A DNA stretch of 64,000 bases from Phycisphaerales bacterium (GCA_022360095.1 JAKSDK010001893.1:1-64000), one strand, 5' to 3'; counted from the first letter of the stretch, positions 33,717-43,172 are shown. Made by a program: numbers and translations. The notes: generated by a model from the sequence alone, not told the origin.

Positions 33717-35744
33717 ATGGCCAAGCCGGAACGGGAAATCGCAAAACTTCGTGAGCAGATCAACAAGCATGATCATCTCTATTTCACCGAGGGCGAGCCG
33801 ATCATCTCGGATCAGGAGTATGATCGGCTGCTCAAACAATTGCAGGACTTGGAGTCGGAGCACCCGTCGCTCATCACGGTGGACTCGCCTACTCAGCGTG
33901 TCGGTGAAAAGCCGTTGGAAGGCTTCGAGCACGTGACTCACGTCGTGCCGATGTTGTCGATCGACAACACCTATAACGAATCGGAGCTTCGAGAATTCGA
34001 CCGGCGCGTGGCCCGAGGGCTGGAAGACGAGACTTACCAGTACATCGTCGATCCCAAAATCGATGGTGTCTCCGCGATGTTGCGGTATGAAAACGGTCAT
34101 CTTGTCCTGGGGGCAACGCGAGGCGACGGCAAGGTGGGCGACGACATTACGGCGAACATCAGGACCATTCGATCGATCCCCTTGAAGTTGCGGGGCAAAG
34201 GGTGGCCGAGTGTGCTCGAAGTACGGGGGGAGGTGTATTGGCCTCGCAACGCCTTCGATGCATTCAATGAGAAGCTCGTGACACAAGGTTCAGAACCCTT
34301 TAAGAACCCGCGCAATGCGACAACGGGCACGTTGAAACGACTGGATACAAGGGAGATTGTCGGGCGCGGTCTCGCGTTTACCGCCCACGGCTTTGGTGAG
34401 ATCGTCGGTGCAACCTTCGAAACAAACGACAAATTGTCTGCAAAGCTCAAGACATGGGGAATTCCAACCAATCCTCACGCCAGAGTTTGCAAGGACGTTG
34501 AAGCCGTTATGGTTTACGTCCGGGATTGGGAGACGAGGCGCCATGGGATCGAGTACGAAACAGACGGGCTCGTGATCAAGGTGAACAGTCTCTCCCAACG
34601 CGATGTCCTTGGGGCCACAAGCCGATACCCGCGATGGGCCATTGCTTATAAGTTCGCGGCGGAGCAGGCGGAGAGCGTTTTGCTGTCCGTTGACTTTCAG
34701 GTTGGTAAGTTGGGCACGATCACACCGCGCGCGGTCATGAAGCCGATGCAATTGTCGGGCACGACGGTCCGGCATGCGAGTCTGCACAATTTCGATCAGG
34801 TCGAACGATTGGGCGTAGGTGTCGGCGATACGGTCGTGGTCGAGAAAGCGGGCGAGATCATTCCGCAGGTTGTGCGCGTTGTCGAGGAGAAGCGGCCGAC
34901 GAATTGGAAAAAAATCAGGCCGCCGAAAAAATGCCCTGTTTGTAGCGGAGACGTCATCAAAGATGAAGGCGGCGTCTATGTCCGTTGCATCAATCCCGCT
35001 TGCGACGCCCAGCTCAAGGAGCGACTCAAATATTTCTGTGGGCGGGATCAGATGGATATCGAAGGCGCCGGTGATATTCTGATCGAGCAACTCGTCGATG
35101 CTGACCTGGTTCACCATTACGCCGATCTTTTTGAGCTGAATACCAAGCGAGATGAGTTGATTGCTCTGGAGCGCGTCGGCGGGAAATCTGCGGACAATCT
35201 GTTGAAGGCGATCGAGGCCAGCAAGAATCGGCCGCTGACTCGGGTATTGGCGGCGCTCAACATTCGTCACGTGGGCGGGACCTCTGCTGAATTAATCGCA
35301 GAACATTTTGGTGAGATGCAGCAAATCGCCGACGCCTCTGTCGAAGCGCTGCAGGATGTCGACGGTGTCGGACCGGAGATCGCGAATTCCATCTTCCTCT
35401 TTTTCAACAGTGAATCCGGCCGCAAGGTCTGGGAAAGCCTTCGTGATGCCGGCGTCAACATGAAGCAGCCCAGGACGGAAGCGAAAGGGGATCGACTCTT
35501 GGCGGGGAAGACGCTCGTCGTCACGGGGACGCTCGAGCAATTCAGCCGTGGTGATATCGAAAAGCTGATCAAACGCCTCGGCGGCAAGCCCACCGGAAGT
35601 GTGAGCAAGAAGACGGATTACCTCGTGGCAGGTGAGAAGGCGGGGAGCAAGCTGGACAAGGCGAAAAAACTTGGAGTTCAGATTCTCTCTGAGAGCGAGT
35701 TTCTCAAACTAATCGATGACGGGAGCGGCTCAAAAGCCCCTTAG
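33717..35744 (+). CDS. ligA: NAD-dependent DNA ligase LigA
   Basis: About 675 residues, the usual length. It seals nicks in DNA during replication and repair. Adenylation domain: YIVDPKIDGVSAMLRYENGHLVLGATRGDG with the nucleotide-accepting Lys in KIDG. Zinc finger: CPVCSGDVIKDEGGVYVRCINPACDAQL. Helix-hairpin-helix region: ALERVGGKSADNLLKAIEASKNRPLTRVLAALNIRHVGGTSAE. C-terminal BRCT domain: LLAGKTLVVTGTLEQFSRGDIEKLIKRLGGKPTGSVSKKTDYLV. The last 15 bases overlap the convergent pilin-like gene. Confidence 0.96.
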   Translation: MAKPEREIAKLREQINKHDHLYFTEGEPIISDQEYDRLLKQLQDLESEHPSLITVDSPTQRVGEKPLEGFEHVTHVVPMLSIDNTYNESELREFDRRVARGLEDETYQYIVDPKIDGVSAMLRYENGHLVLGATRGDGKVGDDITANIRTIRSIPLKLRGKGWPSVLEVRGEVYWPRNAFDAFNEKLVTQGSEPFKNPRNATTGTLKRLDTREIVGRGLAFTAHGFGEIVGATFETNDKLSAKLKTWGIPTNPHARVCKDVEAVMVYVRDWETRRHGIEYETDGLVIKVNSLSQRDVLGATSRYPRWAIAYKFAAEQAESVLLSVDFQVGKLGTITPRAVMKPMQLSGTTVRHASLHNFDQVERLGVGVGDTVVVEKAGEIIPQVVRVVEEKRPTNWKKIRPPKKCPVCSGDVIKDEGGVYVRCINPACDAQLKERLKYFCGRDQMDIEGAGDILIEQLVDADLVHHYADLFELNTKRDELIALERVGGKSADNLLKAIEASKNRPLTRVLAALNIRHVGGTSAELIAEHFGEMQQIADASVEALQDVDGVGPEIANSIFLFFNSESGRKVWESLRDAGVNMKQPRTEAKGDRLLAGKTLVVTGTLEQFSRGDIEKLIKRLGGKPTGSVSKKTDYLVAGEKAGSKLDKAKKLGVQILSESEFLKLIDDGSGSKAP

Positions 35745-36629
35745 CGTGTATGCCTCGGGCCAGATGTTGTAGCTGTCGCCCTGAGAGAAGCGGGTGTCGA
35801 TGAAGCGATATTCGGCGTGACCGTCGAGGAAGGACATCGTGAATTTCGAGCGCTTTCTGTGCCAGCCTTCGATCAGGTCCATATCGCACGGCCTGGAATC
35901 CTCGCCAGGCAACTGGGCGCCCTGCATAAAGGCGTTCATGGGATTTTCCATGAACAAAATAAAGTCGGATGCGACGCCTCCCACTTTCAGTCGCAGCATT
36001 TCGCTGCCCGCGGCGCTCATTAATCCGATGTCTTCGTAGAGACCGCTCTTGCCGTACCAGGGCGCGGCATCCAGCCAATGCCAGTTCATGGCATAGCTGT
36101 TGCCGTTGGAAACCCATGAGGGCTTTCCATAATTGATGATGGGAGGTTCACAGCGGCTGTCGAAGATGGGCGTGGCCGTAAACTGATCCGAGGGGCATAC
36201 CCAAGTGCCGATCGGTCCCTGGCATACGCCGGGGGCGACATATCGGTTGTACGGCCGATCGTTGGTGTGGACCAACTGGATGTCGAGATCCTTGCCGCGA
36301 ACCGGGTGGTCCCCTTCCGCCTGGAAGCCGCCATAGACGTATTCGGAAACCATATTGACTTGGAAGACTCGGTAATTTGAACCCAAATGCCAGGGTTGTG
36401 TCGGATATCCCTCATCCTCCATGTACAGGACGGACGTGATTCCGATCTCTCGAAGATTGGCAAGGCACTTGGTGACTCTCGCACTCTCCCGGGCCGAGCC
36501 GAGTGCCGGCAAAAGCACGCCAATTAAGATCGCACTGATAGCGATGACGACCAACAGCTCGAGCAGCGTAAATGCATGCCGAGCCTGCGGTCGATAGTCG
36601 GCAAATCGACTTCTTGGCCTCAGGCGCAT
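35730..36629 (-). CDS. Type IV pilin-like / pseudopilin-type protein (prepilin N-terminal motif)
   Basis: About 299 residues. The N-terminal segment RHAFTLLELLVVIAISAILIGVLLP is the prepilin cleavage and methylation motif with Glu at +5, followed by the hydrophobic helix. After ALGSARESARVTKCLANLREIG comes a large, aromatic-rich secreted domain (SFLDGHAEYRFIDTRFSQGD near the C-terminus, as in the many planctomycete members). These proteins are numerous in Planctomycetota and have no settled function. Overlaps ligA by 15 bases at its 3' end. Confidence 0.88.
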   Translation of the reverse strand: MRLRPRSRFADYRPQARHAFTLLELLVVIAISAILIGVLLPALGSARESARVTKCLANLREIGITSVLYMEDEGYPTQPWHLGSNYRVFQVNMVSEYVYGGFQAEGDHPVRGKDLDIQLVHTNDRPYNRYVAPGVCQGPIGTWVCPSDQFTATPIFDSRCEPPIINYGKPSWVSNGNSYAMNWHWLDAAPWYGKSGLYEDIGLMSAAGSEMLRLKVGGVASDFILFMENPMNAFMQGAQLPGEDSRPCDMDLIEGWHRKRSKFTMSFLDGHAEYRFIDTRFSQGDSYNIWPEAYTLRGF

Positions 36630-36890
36630 CCCAATTCTCCCCTTAACTCCAGAGGGATGTTAGAAGCATCTTAATTATAACACCTTCGCCGTGGATCTCA
36701 CCAGTCCCTTATTCATCCTAATTTCTTCGAGACGGCTTTGAATTATAAATTGCCGAAAAAACTGAAGTTAGATCCGTTTGTCGGACAAATCCAGGACTCC
36801 GACCAAAAACCGTTCGCGGATTGGTGATATTGGTGGCCCAACGTCCACGGGCGGGATTTATTGCGAAATCGTGAAGAAGTGAAAAGCAAT

Positions 36891-38132
36891 TTAGGGTTCG
36901 GGGTTTTCGAACCAGGCCACGCGATCGAGGCTCGTGTTCGCGCCCAGCAACGGCGCGATGACGTCCACGCGACCGTCGGCATCGACGTCTCCGCGCCCCA
37001 GGCGACCGACGTCTTCGGTCAGATCCTGAAGGTTGTTTTCCGTCCATACGTCCGTTTGGACGCTAAGTGGAGTGAACCAGCGCAATGATCCGGGTTGTCG
37101 TGTGGCCACGATGACATCCGGTTGATTGTTGCCGTCAACATCGACAACCTGGATGTCTTCCGGTGTGCCGGTACTGTACTGTCCGATCAGAAACCCGGAC
37201 CACGCGGTCGTCGGGTCGGCGGGGCGAACATACCAGCCGATTTGCCTACCGACCGGGTTGGTCACCACGACGTCGTTCAGTCCGTCCGCGTTCAAGTCTC
37301 CGACCGCCAACCTCGTCGCGGCCGTGAGGTTGCCGATCGTGTTCTTGCTCCAGGGTTGCGTTTGAGGGTCGATCGGGTTGGCATACCATGCCACTCGGGC
37401 GTTCGCTTCACCTGCTGCGGTGGAATAGACGTCGAAGCGGCCGTCTCCGTCAATGTCCTGGATCGCGACAGAGGCCGCTCCCGTGCGTGTGGTCGCATCG
37501 ATGTCAACGCGTGTCCATCCGGTTCCGGACGTCGGATTGGCAGAGGGGCTGCGAAACCATGACAGGCGGCTGTTGTTTTCGCCACATGCGACCAGGTCGG
37601 GGCCGTTAAGCCCGTCGATGTTGCCAATGGCGACGTCGTTCCATTGTCCGATGTCATCTGCGCTGGATTGGTCGACGACGGAGGCACTCCACGAAGCGCT
37701 TTGACGAGGGTCGTCGGGGCTGAGCATCAGGATCAGCCTTCCGTTGCAGGCGGCCACAATGTCCAGCCGATTGTCGCCGTTGAGGTCGCCGACGGCCAGA
37801 TCCGTCAGGCCCGCGAGGTTGGCGTCGACCAGGATCTGCACAGCCGTGAAGTTGTCGACATCCGTTTGAAAGAAGATGAAAACACCGGGTTGCGTCGCAT
37901 CGAATCCGGCATAACCCACGACCACATCCAACAGGGTGTCCGTGTCAAAGTCGGCCGTTGCAGCGGCCGCCGGTCGAACATTCGCATCATTGTTGACGGC
38001 CCGTAGAGTCCATGCCACGGTTTTTGGGAACGACGTGCCCGGCACTCCGGGCACACCGGCGCAATCCCCCGCCGAAGCGGCCAAAAGAGCGAGAAGCAAT
38101 CCGATGACGTACACTCTTGGAAGCCGCTGCAT
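36891..38132 (-). CDS. Secreted FG-GAP/VCBS repeat (integrin beta-propeller-like) protein
   Basis: About 413 residues from the ATG at 38132 (GGAG nine bases upstream); an ATG at 38147 is also possible. Signal peptide LPRVYVIGLLLALLAASAG. At least five calcium-binding blades are visible through their D-x-D/N-x-D loops: DLNGDNRLDIVAA, DIDGDGRFDVYST, DLNADGLNDVVVT, DVDGNNQPDVIVA and DVDADGRVDVIAP. Blades of this type mediate surface adhesion or protein binding. No catalytic domain or sorting motif seen. Confidence 0.88.
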   Translation of the reverse strand: MQRLPRVYVIGLLLALLAASAGDCAGVPGVPGTSFPKTVAWTLRAVNNDANVRPAAAATADFDTDTLLDVVVGYAGFDATQPGVFIFFQTDVDNFTAVQILVDANLAGLTDLAVGDLNGDNRLDIVAACNGRLILMLSPDDPRQSASWSASVVDQSSADDIGQWNDVAIGNIDGLNGPDLVACGENNSRLSWFRSPSANPTSGTGWTRVDIDATTRTGAASVAIQDIDGDGRFDVYSTAAGEANARVAWYANPIDPQTQPWSKNTIGNLTAATRLAVGDLNADGLNDVVVTNPVGRQIGWYVRPADPTTAWSGFLIGQYSTGTPEDIQVVDVDGNNQPDVIVATRQPGSLRWFTPLSVQTDVWTENNLQDLTEDVGRLGRGDVDADGRVDVIAPLLGANTSLDRVAWFENPEP

Positions 38133-38290
38133 TTCGAGACACTCCATGTTCTTTCTAAGCGAGGATGGGGCATGTCTTTAGAGTATACTCGTCAAGATCG
38201 ACCGCGCTGCTTTGTTTTGCTCTGAGATTTCGTATGATTGGCATCCAAAGTTCCTATTTTTGAGCAACCAGCAAGGAGAATGTCGCATCG

Positions 38291-39628
38291 ATGCTTGACA
38301 TCAAATTCATTCGCGAGAATCCGGACAAGGTCCGCAAGGCCTGCGAGCTGAAGGGAATCCCGTGCGCCCTGGATCAGCTTCTCGATGTGGACGGCCGGCG
38401 GCGTGAGATCCAGCAGGAAGGGGACCGGCTTCGGAGCGAGAGCCGGGAATTGAGCAGTCAGATCGGGCTCTACAAAAATCCGAAAAGCAAGTGGTATCAA
38501 AAAGCACTGGCCGAGGGTCGGACGCAGGAGGAGCTGCAGGTCGAAGGGGACAAGATTCAGGCGGAATCCGCGACGTTGAAACAAAAGCTGAAGGAAATGG
38601 AGGAAGAGGAGAAAGCTGTCGCAGAGACGTTCCGAACGCTGATGCTGACGGTGCCCCAGGTGCCGTCGGAGAAAACACCCGTCGGTGAAGATGAATCCGG
38701 CAACGTCGAGGTCAAGCGTGTAGGGGGGCCGAGGCAGTTCTCGTTTCAGCCGAAAGACCATGTCGAACTCGGTAAGCGCCTGGGTCTGATCGATATTGAA
38801 CGTGGCGTGAAGCTCGCCGGTGCGCGGAATTATCTGCTGCGCGGGGCTGGCAGCATGTTGCATCATGCCGTCTTGCGGTTGGCCATGGACACGATCGTGC
38901 AACGCGGGTTCGAGCCGGTGACCGTGCCGGTGCTGGTGCGCAATGAGATGATGTACGGTACGGGTTATTACCCCGGCGGCGAGGATCAGGCCTATCGTTG
39001 TGAGCGCGACGACAAATCACTTGTGGGAACGGCGGAAGTCTCTCTCACGGCGATGTTCGGAGACGAGATTCTCAGCGAAGGCGATCTGCCGATAAAGTTG
39101 GCTGCGGTTTCGACGTGCTTTCGGCGCGAGGCCGGTGCCGCGGGCAAGGATACGCATGGCATCTATCGCATCCACTTTTTCGACAAGGTGGAGCAGGTCG
39201 TCCTTTGCCGGTCCGATGATGTCGAGAGCGAAAAACACCACCACGAAATCATCGACAATGCCGAATCCGTGTTGCAGGCGCTCGGCCTTCCGTATCGTGT
39301 TATGATGGTCTGCACAGGAGACATGGGGCAAGGCAAGGTCGAGATGTATGACATCGAAACCTGGATGCCGTCCCGCGACAATTACGGCGAAACACACAGC
39401 GCCTCGCGCCTTGGCGATTTTCAGGCCCGCCGCCTGAATTTGCGTTATCGCGACGCGAACAAGAAAAACGTCTTCTGTCACACGCTCAACAATACCGTCA
39501 TCGCCAGTCCGCGGATATTGATTCCAATCCTGGAGCAGTACCAAAACGAGGACGGCTCGGTGACGGTGCCGGAGGCGCTCCGGCCGTATATGAACGGCAT
39601 GGAGCGAATCACGGCATCATCCCTGTAA
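38291..39628 (+). CDS. serS: Seryl-tRNA synthetase
   Basis: About 445 residues. Charges tRNA-Ser with serine. The N-terminal MLDIKFIRENPDKVRKACELKG and a long charged coiled coil (about 30-115) bind tRNA. Class II core: GARNYLLRGAGSMLHHAVLRLAMDTIVQRGFEPVTVPVLV (motif 1 region), STCFRREAGAAGKDTHGIYRIHFFDKVE (motif 2) and ASPRILIPILEQYQNEDGSVTVPEAL (motif 3). AAGGAG lies 12 bases upstream. Normal housekeeping gene. Confidence 0.97.
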   Translation: MLDIKFIRENPDKVRKACELKGIPCALDQLLDVDGRRREIQQEGDRLRSESRELSSQIGLYKNPKSKWYQKALAEGRTQEELQVEGDKIQAESATLKQKLKEMEEEEKAVAETFRTLMLTVPQVPSEKTPVGEDESGNVEVKRVGGPRQFSFQPKDHVELGKRLGLIDIERGVKLAGARNYLLRGAGSMLHHAVLRLAMDTIVQRGFEPVTVPVLVRNEMMYGTGYYPGGEDQAYRCERDDKSLVGTAEVSLTAMFGDEILSEGDLPIKLAAVSTCFRREAGAAGKDTHGIYRIHFFDKVEQVVLCRSDDVESEKHHHEIIDNAESVLQALGLPYRVMMVCTGDMGQGKVEMYDIETWMPSRDNYGETHSASRLGDFQARRLNLRYRDANKKNVFCHTLNNTVIASPRILIPILEQYQNEDGSVTVPEALRPYMNGMERITASSL

Positions 39629-39876
39629 TTGTTTTCACAGTATCGGGGTGCGTCATTTCGTGATGATTGACCCCGCCTGTCGAAGAGACTAGGCTGATCG
39701 CGCCGTCAGGGCGATCCCAAGCATCGTTCAAACGGTCGTGCGGCCAAAGTCGGTCCAGGAGTGGGACGAGGCAGCGTAACAGGCTCGTCCTTGCTGCCGC
39801 CTTCATACGTGACAAACCGGCCGGAAAAATCTCGTCAATCGTGTTGTCGAATGTAGTTTTTTTAGGAGATTTAAGC

Positions 39877-40698
39877 ATGAAGCACATCAAGAAGAATCCC
39901 CTGCTCGTCGGTCTATTCATGATCACAGCCGTTTGTGTAGGGTCGTACATCGTTCTGGACGCGGCCGTGGCTCAACAAGCGACCGGTCGTGGAGGCGCCG
40001 GATCTCCGATGGTGGAACTTACCAAACGCTGCCCGAGTCTTCGCTACCTCGGGCGCAACGCTACGTTTGAGATCACGGTGACGAACCGCGGCACCGGTAC
40101 TGCAAATGACGTCGTTGTCACCGATGTGATCCCCGCGGGTCTCGACTTTGTCGGTGCCGACAACGGCGGCACGCGCCAGGGCAACAACATCGTGTGGCGC
40201 GTGGGCAAACTCGATGCCGGACAGAACCGGGTGCTCAAGGCCACCTTCCTCTGCAACCGCATCGGCAGATTCAAAAATTCTGCACGCGTCACCTATTGTG
40301 CCGAGGCGGTCGCGTCGTGCGAGATGGAGGTCAAGGGAATTCCGGCCATTCTGCTTGAGTGTGTGGACGATCCCGATCCGATCGAGATCAACGGCACGCT
40401 CACGTACACGATCACCGTGACGAACCAGGGTACCGCGGTCGGCACGAACATCGTGATCAACTGCACGCTGCCGGCACAGCAGGAATACGTCTCGGCGACC
40501 GGCCCGACGAACGCCAGAGCAGCAGGCAAGAACATCACGTTCGCGCCGCTTCCCACGCTTGCGGCGAAGGCCAAGGCGACCTACCGAGTCAAGGTCCGGG
40601 GTGTTGGCGAAGGCGACGTGCGTTTCCGCGTGGAATTGAAGTCGGATCAGATCAATACGCCCGTCATGGAGACGGAAAGCACGCACATCTATCAGTAG
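39877..40698 (+). CDS. Exported DUF11 repeat protein
   Basis: About 273 residues starting at the ATG at 39877 (AGGAG eight bases upstream). A signal segment (LLVGLFMITAVCVGSYIVLDAAVA) precedes two DUF11 beta-sandwich repeats: FEITVTNRGTGTANDVVVTDVIPAGLDFVGA and YTITVTNQGTAVGTNIVINCTLPAQQEYVSA. The Cys content (CPSLRYLGRNA, FLCNRIG, VTYCAEA, LLECVDD) suggests disulfide cross-linking as in OmcB-type outer-surface proteins. Ends in ESTHIYQ. Probably an envelope structural protein. Confidence 0.87.
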   Translation: MKHIKKNPLLVGLFMITAVCVGSYIVLDAAVAQQATGRGGAGSPMVELTKRCPSLRYLGRNATFEITVTNRGTGTANDVVVTDVIPAGLDFVGADNGGTRQGNNIVWRVGKLDAGQNRVLKATFLCNRIGRFKNSARVTYCAEAVASCEMEVKGIPAILLECVDDPDPIEINGTLTYTITVTNQGTAVGTNIVINCTLPAQQEYVSATGPTNARAAGKNITFAPLPTLAAKAKATYRVKVRGVGEGDVRFRVELKSDQINTPVMETESTHIYQ

Positions 40699-40726
40699 AG
40701 TTCGAAACGAACGCATGAAATGAAAG

Positions 40727-40772
40727 CCACGACAGCGACGCGAAAAAGCGCGTCGCTGTCGTGGTGTTTTTT
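40727..40772. terminator. Strong bidirectional terminator between convergent genes
   Basis: CCACGACAGCGACGCG and its exact complement form a perfect 16-bp stem with loop AAAAAG (40727-40764), followed by TGTTTTTT on the + strand. The - strand side is followed by CTTTCATTTC. It separates the DUF11 gene from trxA, which end 80 bases apart. Confidence 0.92.
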
Positions 40773-40778
40773 GGGACA

Positions 40779-41123
40779 TTAGACAACTTTGTCAAGTGCG
40801 TTTTTCAAGTCTTGCTTGCCGGTTAGTCCGACAAAACGCTCGACGACGTTGCCGTCCTTGAATACCAAGAGCGTGGGTATGGACTGTATGTTGTACCGCG
40901 TCGGCGCGTCCGGGTTTCCGTCCGTGTCGACCTTGCCGACTTTCGCCCGGCCTTCGTATTCAGCGGCGATTTCTTCGACGGTCGGGCCGATCGCTTTACA
41001 TGGTGGGCACCAGTCGGCCCAGAAGTCCACGAGCACGGGCAAGTTGGAGTTGAGTACTTCTGCTTCGAAGTTCTCATCCGTAAATTCCAACGCGCTTTGG
41101 GTCTGGTTCTGTGTCTTAGCCAT
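40779..41123 (-). CDS. trxA: Thioredoxin (CPPC active site)
   Basis: About 114 residues from the ATG at 41123 (AAAGGAG seven bases upstream). A thioredoxin fold with FTDENFEAEVLNSNLPVLVDFWADWCPPCKAIGPTVEEIAAEYEGRAKVGKVDTDGNPDAPTRYNIQSIPTLLVFKDG. The active-site motif is WCPPC rather than WCGPC, with cysteines at about 39 and 42; a Pro at this position raises the redox potential or changes partners in known variants. It lies 40 bases downstream of the CMD/AhpD-like gene and may share its transcript and TetR control. Confidence 0.93.
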   Translation of the reverse strand: MAKTQNQTQSALEFTDENFEAEVLNSNLPVLVDFWADWCPPCKAIGPTVEEIAAEYEGRAKVGKVDTDGNPDAPTRYNIQSIPTLLVFKDGNVVERFVGLTGKQDLKNALDKVV

Positions 41124-41162
41124 TTTTGTCTCCTTTCGTTGACTCGAAAACAAGTCTGCGAT

Positions 41163-41714
41163 TTAAGATTTCGCCGTCTCCAGCGCGGCGACCGGTGGAA
41201 AATCAATCTCAACCCGGGCGACGTCGTTGAAGTAATTCGTGAACGTTGTGATCGCGACCGTGGCGATGATCTCGGCGATCTCTCCGTCGCTGAACCCGGC
41301 ACCGCGAACGGCCTGAAAGTGTTCGTCATCGACGTGACCGTTTCGCTCAACCACATTGCCGGCAAACATCAGGGCGGCCTCGGTCTTCGGATCATTCGAT
41401 CGGGCTTTCAGGCTGTCGGCCAGCTCCGTGTCACCGAGCCCGAATTTTTTTCCCAGCGCCGTGTGAGCCGCGACACAGTAGTCGCAGGTATTCAGGTTCG
41501 AAACGGTCAAGGCGATCTGCTCGCGCAACGAGGGCTTCAGGCTGCCGCCGCCCAGTGCCTTGTTGAAGGACAGGAGCGCCTCCAGCGCGGCCGGAGAATG
41601 GGCCAGCGTCCTCATGAGATTGGGCGTCATGCCCAAGGCCTTTTGGACGTTGCCTAACAGGGTCTTCGCTTTGTCGGGAGCGTTTTCGACTTCGAGTGGT
41701 TTGATGCGTGACAT
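41163..41714 (-). CDS. Carboxymuconolactone decarboxylase / AhpD-like peroxidase-family protein
   Basis: About 183 residues from the ATG at 41714 (AAAGGAG upstream). The AhpD-type catalytic motif is present: LNTCDYCVAAHTALGKKFG with CxxC and His. ALEALLSFNKALGGGSLKPSLREQIALTVSN is typical of the CMD family. It probably handles peroxide or reactive aldehydes with help from a thiol reductant such as the thioredoxin next door. A copy of the TetR operator lies 23 bases in front of the start. Confidence 0.9.
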   Translation of the reverse strand: MSRIKPLEVENAPDKAKTLLGNVQKALGMTPNLMRTLAHSPAALEALLSFNKALGGGSLKPSLREQIALTVSNLNTCDYCVAAHTALGKKFGLGDTELADSLKARSNDPKTEAALMFAGNVVERNGHVDDEHFQAVRGAGFSDGEIAEIIATVAITTFTNYFNDVARVEIDFPPVAALETAKS

Positions 41715-41736
41715 TGGGAATCTCCTTTCACAATAG

Positions 41737-41758
41737 TTTTGTACTTTTCGTTCCAAAA
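41737..41758 (-). promoter_or_regulatory. Predicted TetR operator copy 1 (CMD/AhpD-like gene)
   Basis: A 22-bp element with outer TTTTG and CCAAAA arms and the conserved half-site TCGTTCCAAAA; 17 of 22 positions match the SDR-gene copy at 42541-42562. It is 23 bases upstream of the start codon at 41714. Confidence 0.65.
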
Positions 41759-41788
41759 TTAGCCTCAAAAAATACCTTCTGAGCGCGG

Positions 41789-42529
41789 CTATTCACCTCC
41801 TGCGGCGACGCCGCCGTCGACCGGCAGGACGACGCCGGTGACGAAGTCCGCGTCGGCCAGGTAGAGCACGGCATCAACAATGTCCTTGACCTCACCGACG
41901 CGCCCCAGGGGCTGCATATCCTTGAGCTTGCCGAACTCGTCGTTCTTTATTCGATAGAGAGGCGTCTTAATGATGCCCGGCGAAATCGCATTGACCCGAA
42001 TATTGTCGGAAGCCAACTCGATGGCCAGACTTCGGGTGACGGCGTTCATCCCGCCCTTTGCGGCAGCCGGGGCGCTCGATGGAATCGTCTTGACGCCGCG
42101 CAAGGCCAGGACCGTGGTGATGTTGATGATGGCCCCGCCGCCTTGTCGTCTCATGGGCGTAATCGCAGCCTGGCTGGCGAGATACGTGCCTTTGAGGTGT
42201 GTGGAGAGGAAGCCGTTCAGGTCGTCCACCGTATAGTCGCCGAACGGCTTCGAGGCGAAATGGCCGGCGTTGTTGACAAGCACGTCCACACGACCGAATC
42301 GTTGCAAAGCGACCCTGACGAGTTCCGTGGGCGTTTCGGTAGAACTCATGTCTCCCACGACCAGAGCCGTTTGGTCGGGTGCACCGAGACGTTCTGCGGC
42401 GGCATGCAGTTTCGCCTCGTTCCGTCCGTTCAGGACGACATTGGCGCCTTTTTTGATGAAGGCCTCCGCGATGCCCAACCCGATGCCGCTCGATGCTCCA
42501 GTGACGATGACTGTTTTCTTCGTACTCAT
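41789..42529 (-). CDS. Short-chain dehydrogenase/reductase with substituted catalytic Tyr and Ser
   Basis: About 246 residues. The Rossmann start VIVTGASSGIGLGIAEAF binds NAD(P), and VLVNNAGHF is intact. At the catalytic positions, NITTVLAL replaces the usual NxSS, and SSAPAAAKGGMNA has Pro (about residue 154) where the YxxxK Tyr should be, four residues before Lys 158. Either it uses another general acid or it is not a classical dehydrogenase. Controlled by a TetR operator directly before its ribosome site (AAAGGAG). Sits between the CMD/AhpD-like gene and its TetR regulator. Confidence 0.85.
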   Translation of the reverse strand: MSTKKTVIVTGASSGIGLGIAEAFIKKGANVVLNGRNEAKLHAAAERLGAPDQTALVVGDMSSTETPTELVRVALQRFGRVDVLVNNAGHFASKPFGDYTVDDLNGFLSTHLKGTYLASQAAITPMRRQGGGAIINITTVLALRGVKTIPSSAPAAAKGGMNAVTRSLAIELASDNIRVNAISPGIIKTPLYRIKNDEFGKLKDMQPLGRVGEVKDIVDAVLYLADADFVTGVVLPVDGGVAAGGE

Positions 42530-42540
42530 TCACGGTCTCC

Positions 42541-42562
42541 TTTTGGATCGATCGTTCCAAAA
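42541..42562 (-). promoter_or_regulatory. Predicted TetR operator copy 2 (SDR gene)
   Basis: The most symmetric copy: arms TTTTGGA and TCCAAAA around ACGATCGA/TCGATCGT, with a single mismatched base pair of the palindrome. It ends next to the AAAGGAG ribosome site of the SDR gene, so a bound repressor would cover the transcription start. A plausible promoter TTGAGA-N17-GTTATT lies just upstream. Confidence 0.72.
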
Positions 42563-42577
42563 TAACATAAAAAAAAC

Positions 42578-43165
42578 TCATTGTCTCAATGCCGCCATGG
42601 TCACGCGGATAATGTCTTCGCGCGTCTGTTTGCCAAGTTTCGCCTTGCAGGTCACGACCAGCCCTTGCAGTGCATTCGTCAGGAATCTCGCCAGTGCGCG
42701 TGTTTCGGCTTTTCGATTCAGCTCCCCATTTTTTATCGCGCGTTCTAGGGCGTCAAAAAAAGCGTCCTCGATGGCTCGAAGCGAAGCTCGCATGACTTTG
42801 GCGACCTCCGCGTCATGCGGGGCGGTCTCCACGGTCGTGTTGGTCAACAGGCATCCGTGGCATTCCGAGCCGCCTGCCGCGTCGGCCACTTTGCAAAGGG
42901 TCTTACGAACGTTGCCCAGGGGGGAACCCGGGGCACAGATCATTTGAGTCAACGGTTCGATGACCGTGTTTTGATAATGGCCCAGCGCTTCGAGAAAAAG
43001 AGATCGTTTATCGCCAAACGTGTCGTACATGCTGCCACGGTTGATCCCCATGCCTTCAAGCAGATCGCACACGCTCGCCCCTTCGTAGCCGTTGGCCCAG
43101 AAGACTTTCATCGCCTTCTGCAGAGCGTCGGTTCGTTCGAATTCTTTGGGTCTTCCGAGCTTCAT
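42578..43165 (-). CDS. TetR-family repressor of the SDR/CMD genes
   Basis: About 195 residues. HTH: RTDALQKAMKVFWANGYEGASVCDLLEGMGINRGSMYDTFGDKRSLFLEAL. The C-terminal domain has GGSECHGCLLTNTTVE, a Cys pair typical of the branch that responds to electrophiles or oxidants, though this is inference. The promoter is a near-perfect TTGACT-N17-TATATT, and only seven bases separate the -10 from the ATG, so the mRNA is probably leaderless. It is the first gene of a leftward set with the SDR, CMD/AhpD-like and thioredoxin genes. Confidence 0.9.
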   Translation of the reverse strand: MKLGRPKEFERTDALQKAMKVFWANGYEGASVCDLLEGMGINRGSMYDTFGDKRSLFLEALGHYQNTVIEPLTQMICAPGSPLGNVRKTLCKVADAAGGSECHGCLLTNTTVETAPHDAEVAKVMRASLRAIEDAFFDALERAIKNGELNRKAETRALARFLTNALQGLVVTCKAKLGKQTREDIIRVTMAALRQ

Positions 43166-43172
43166 ACCTTAT

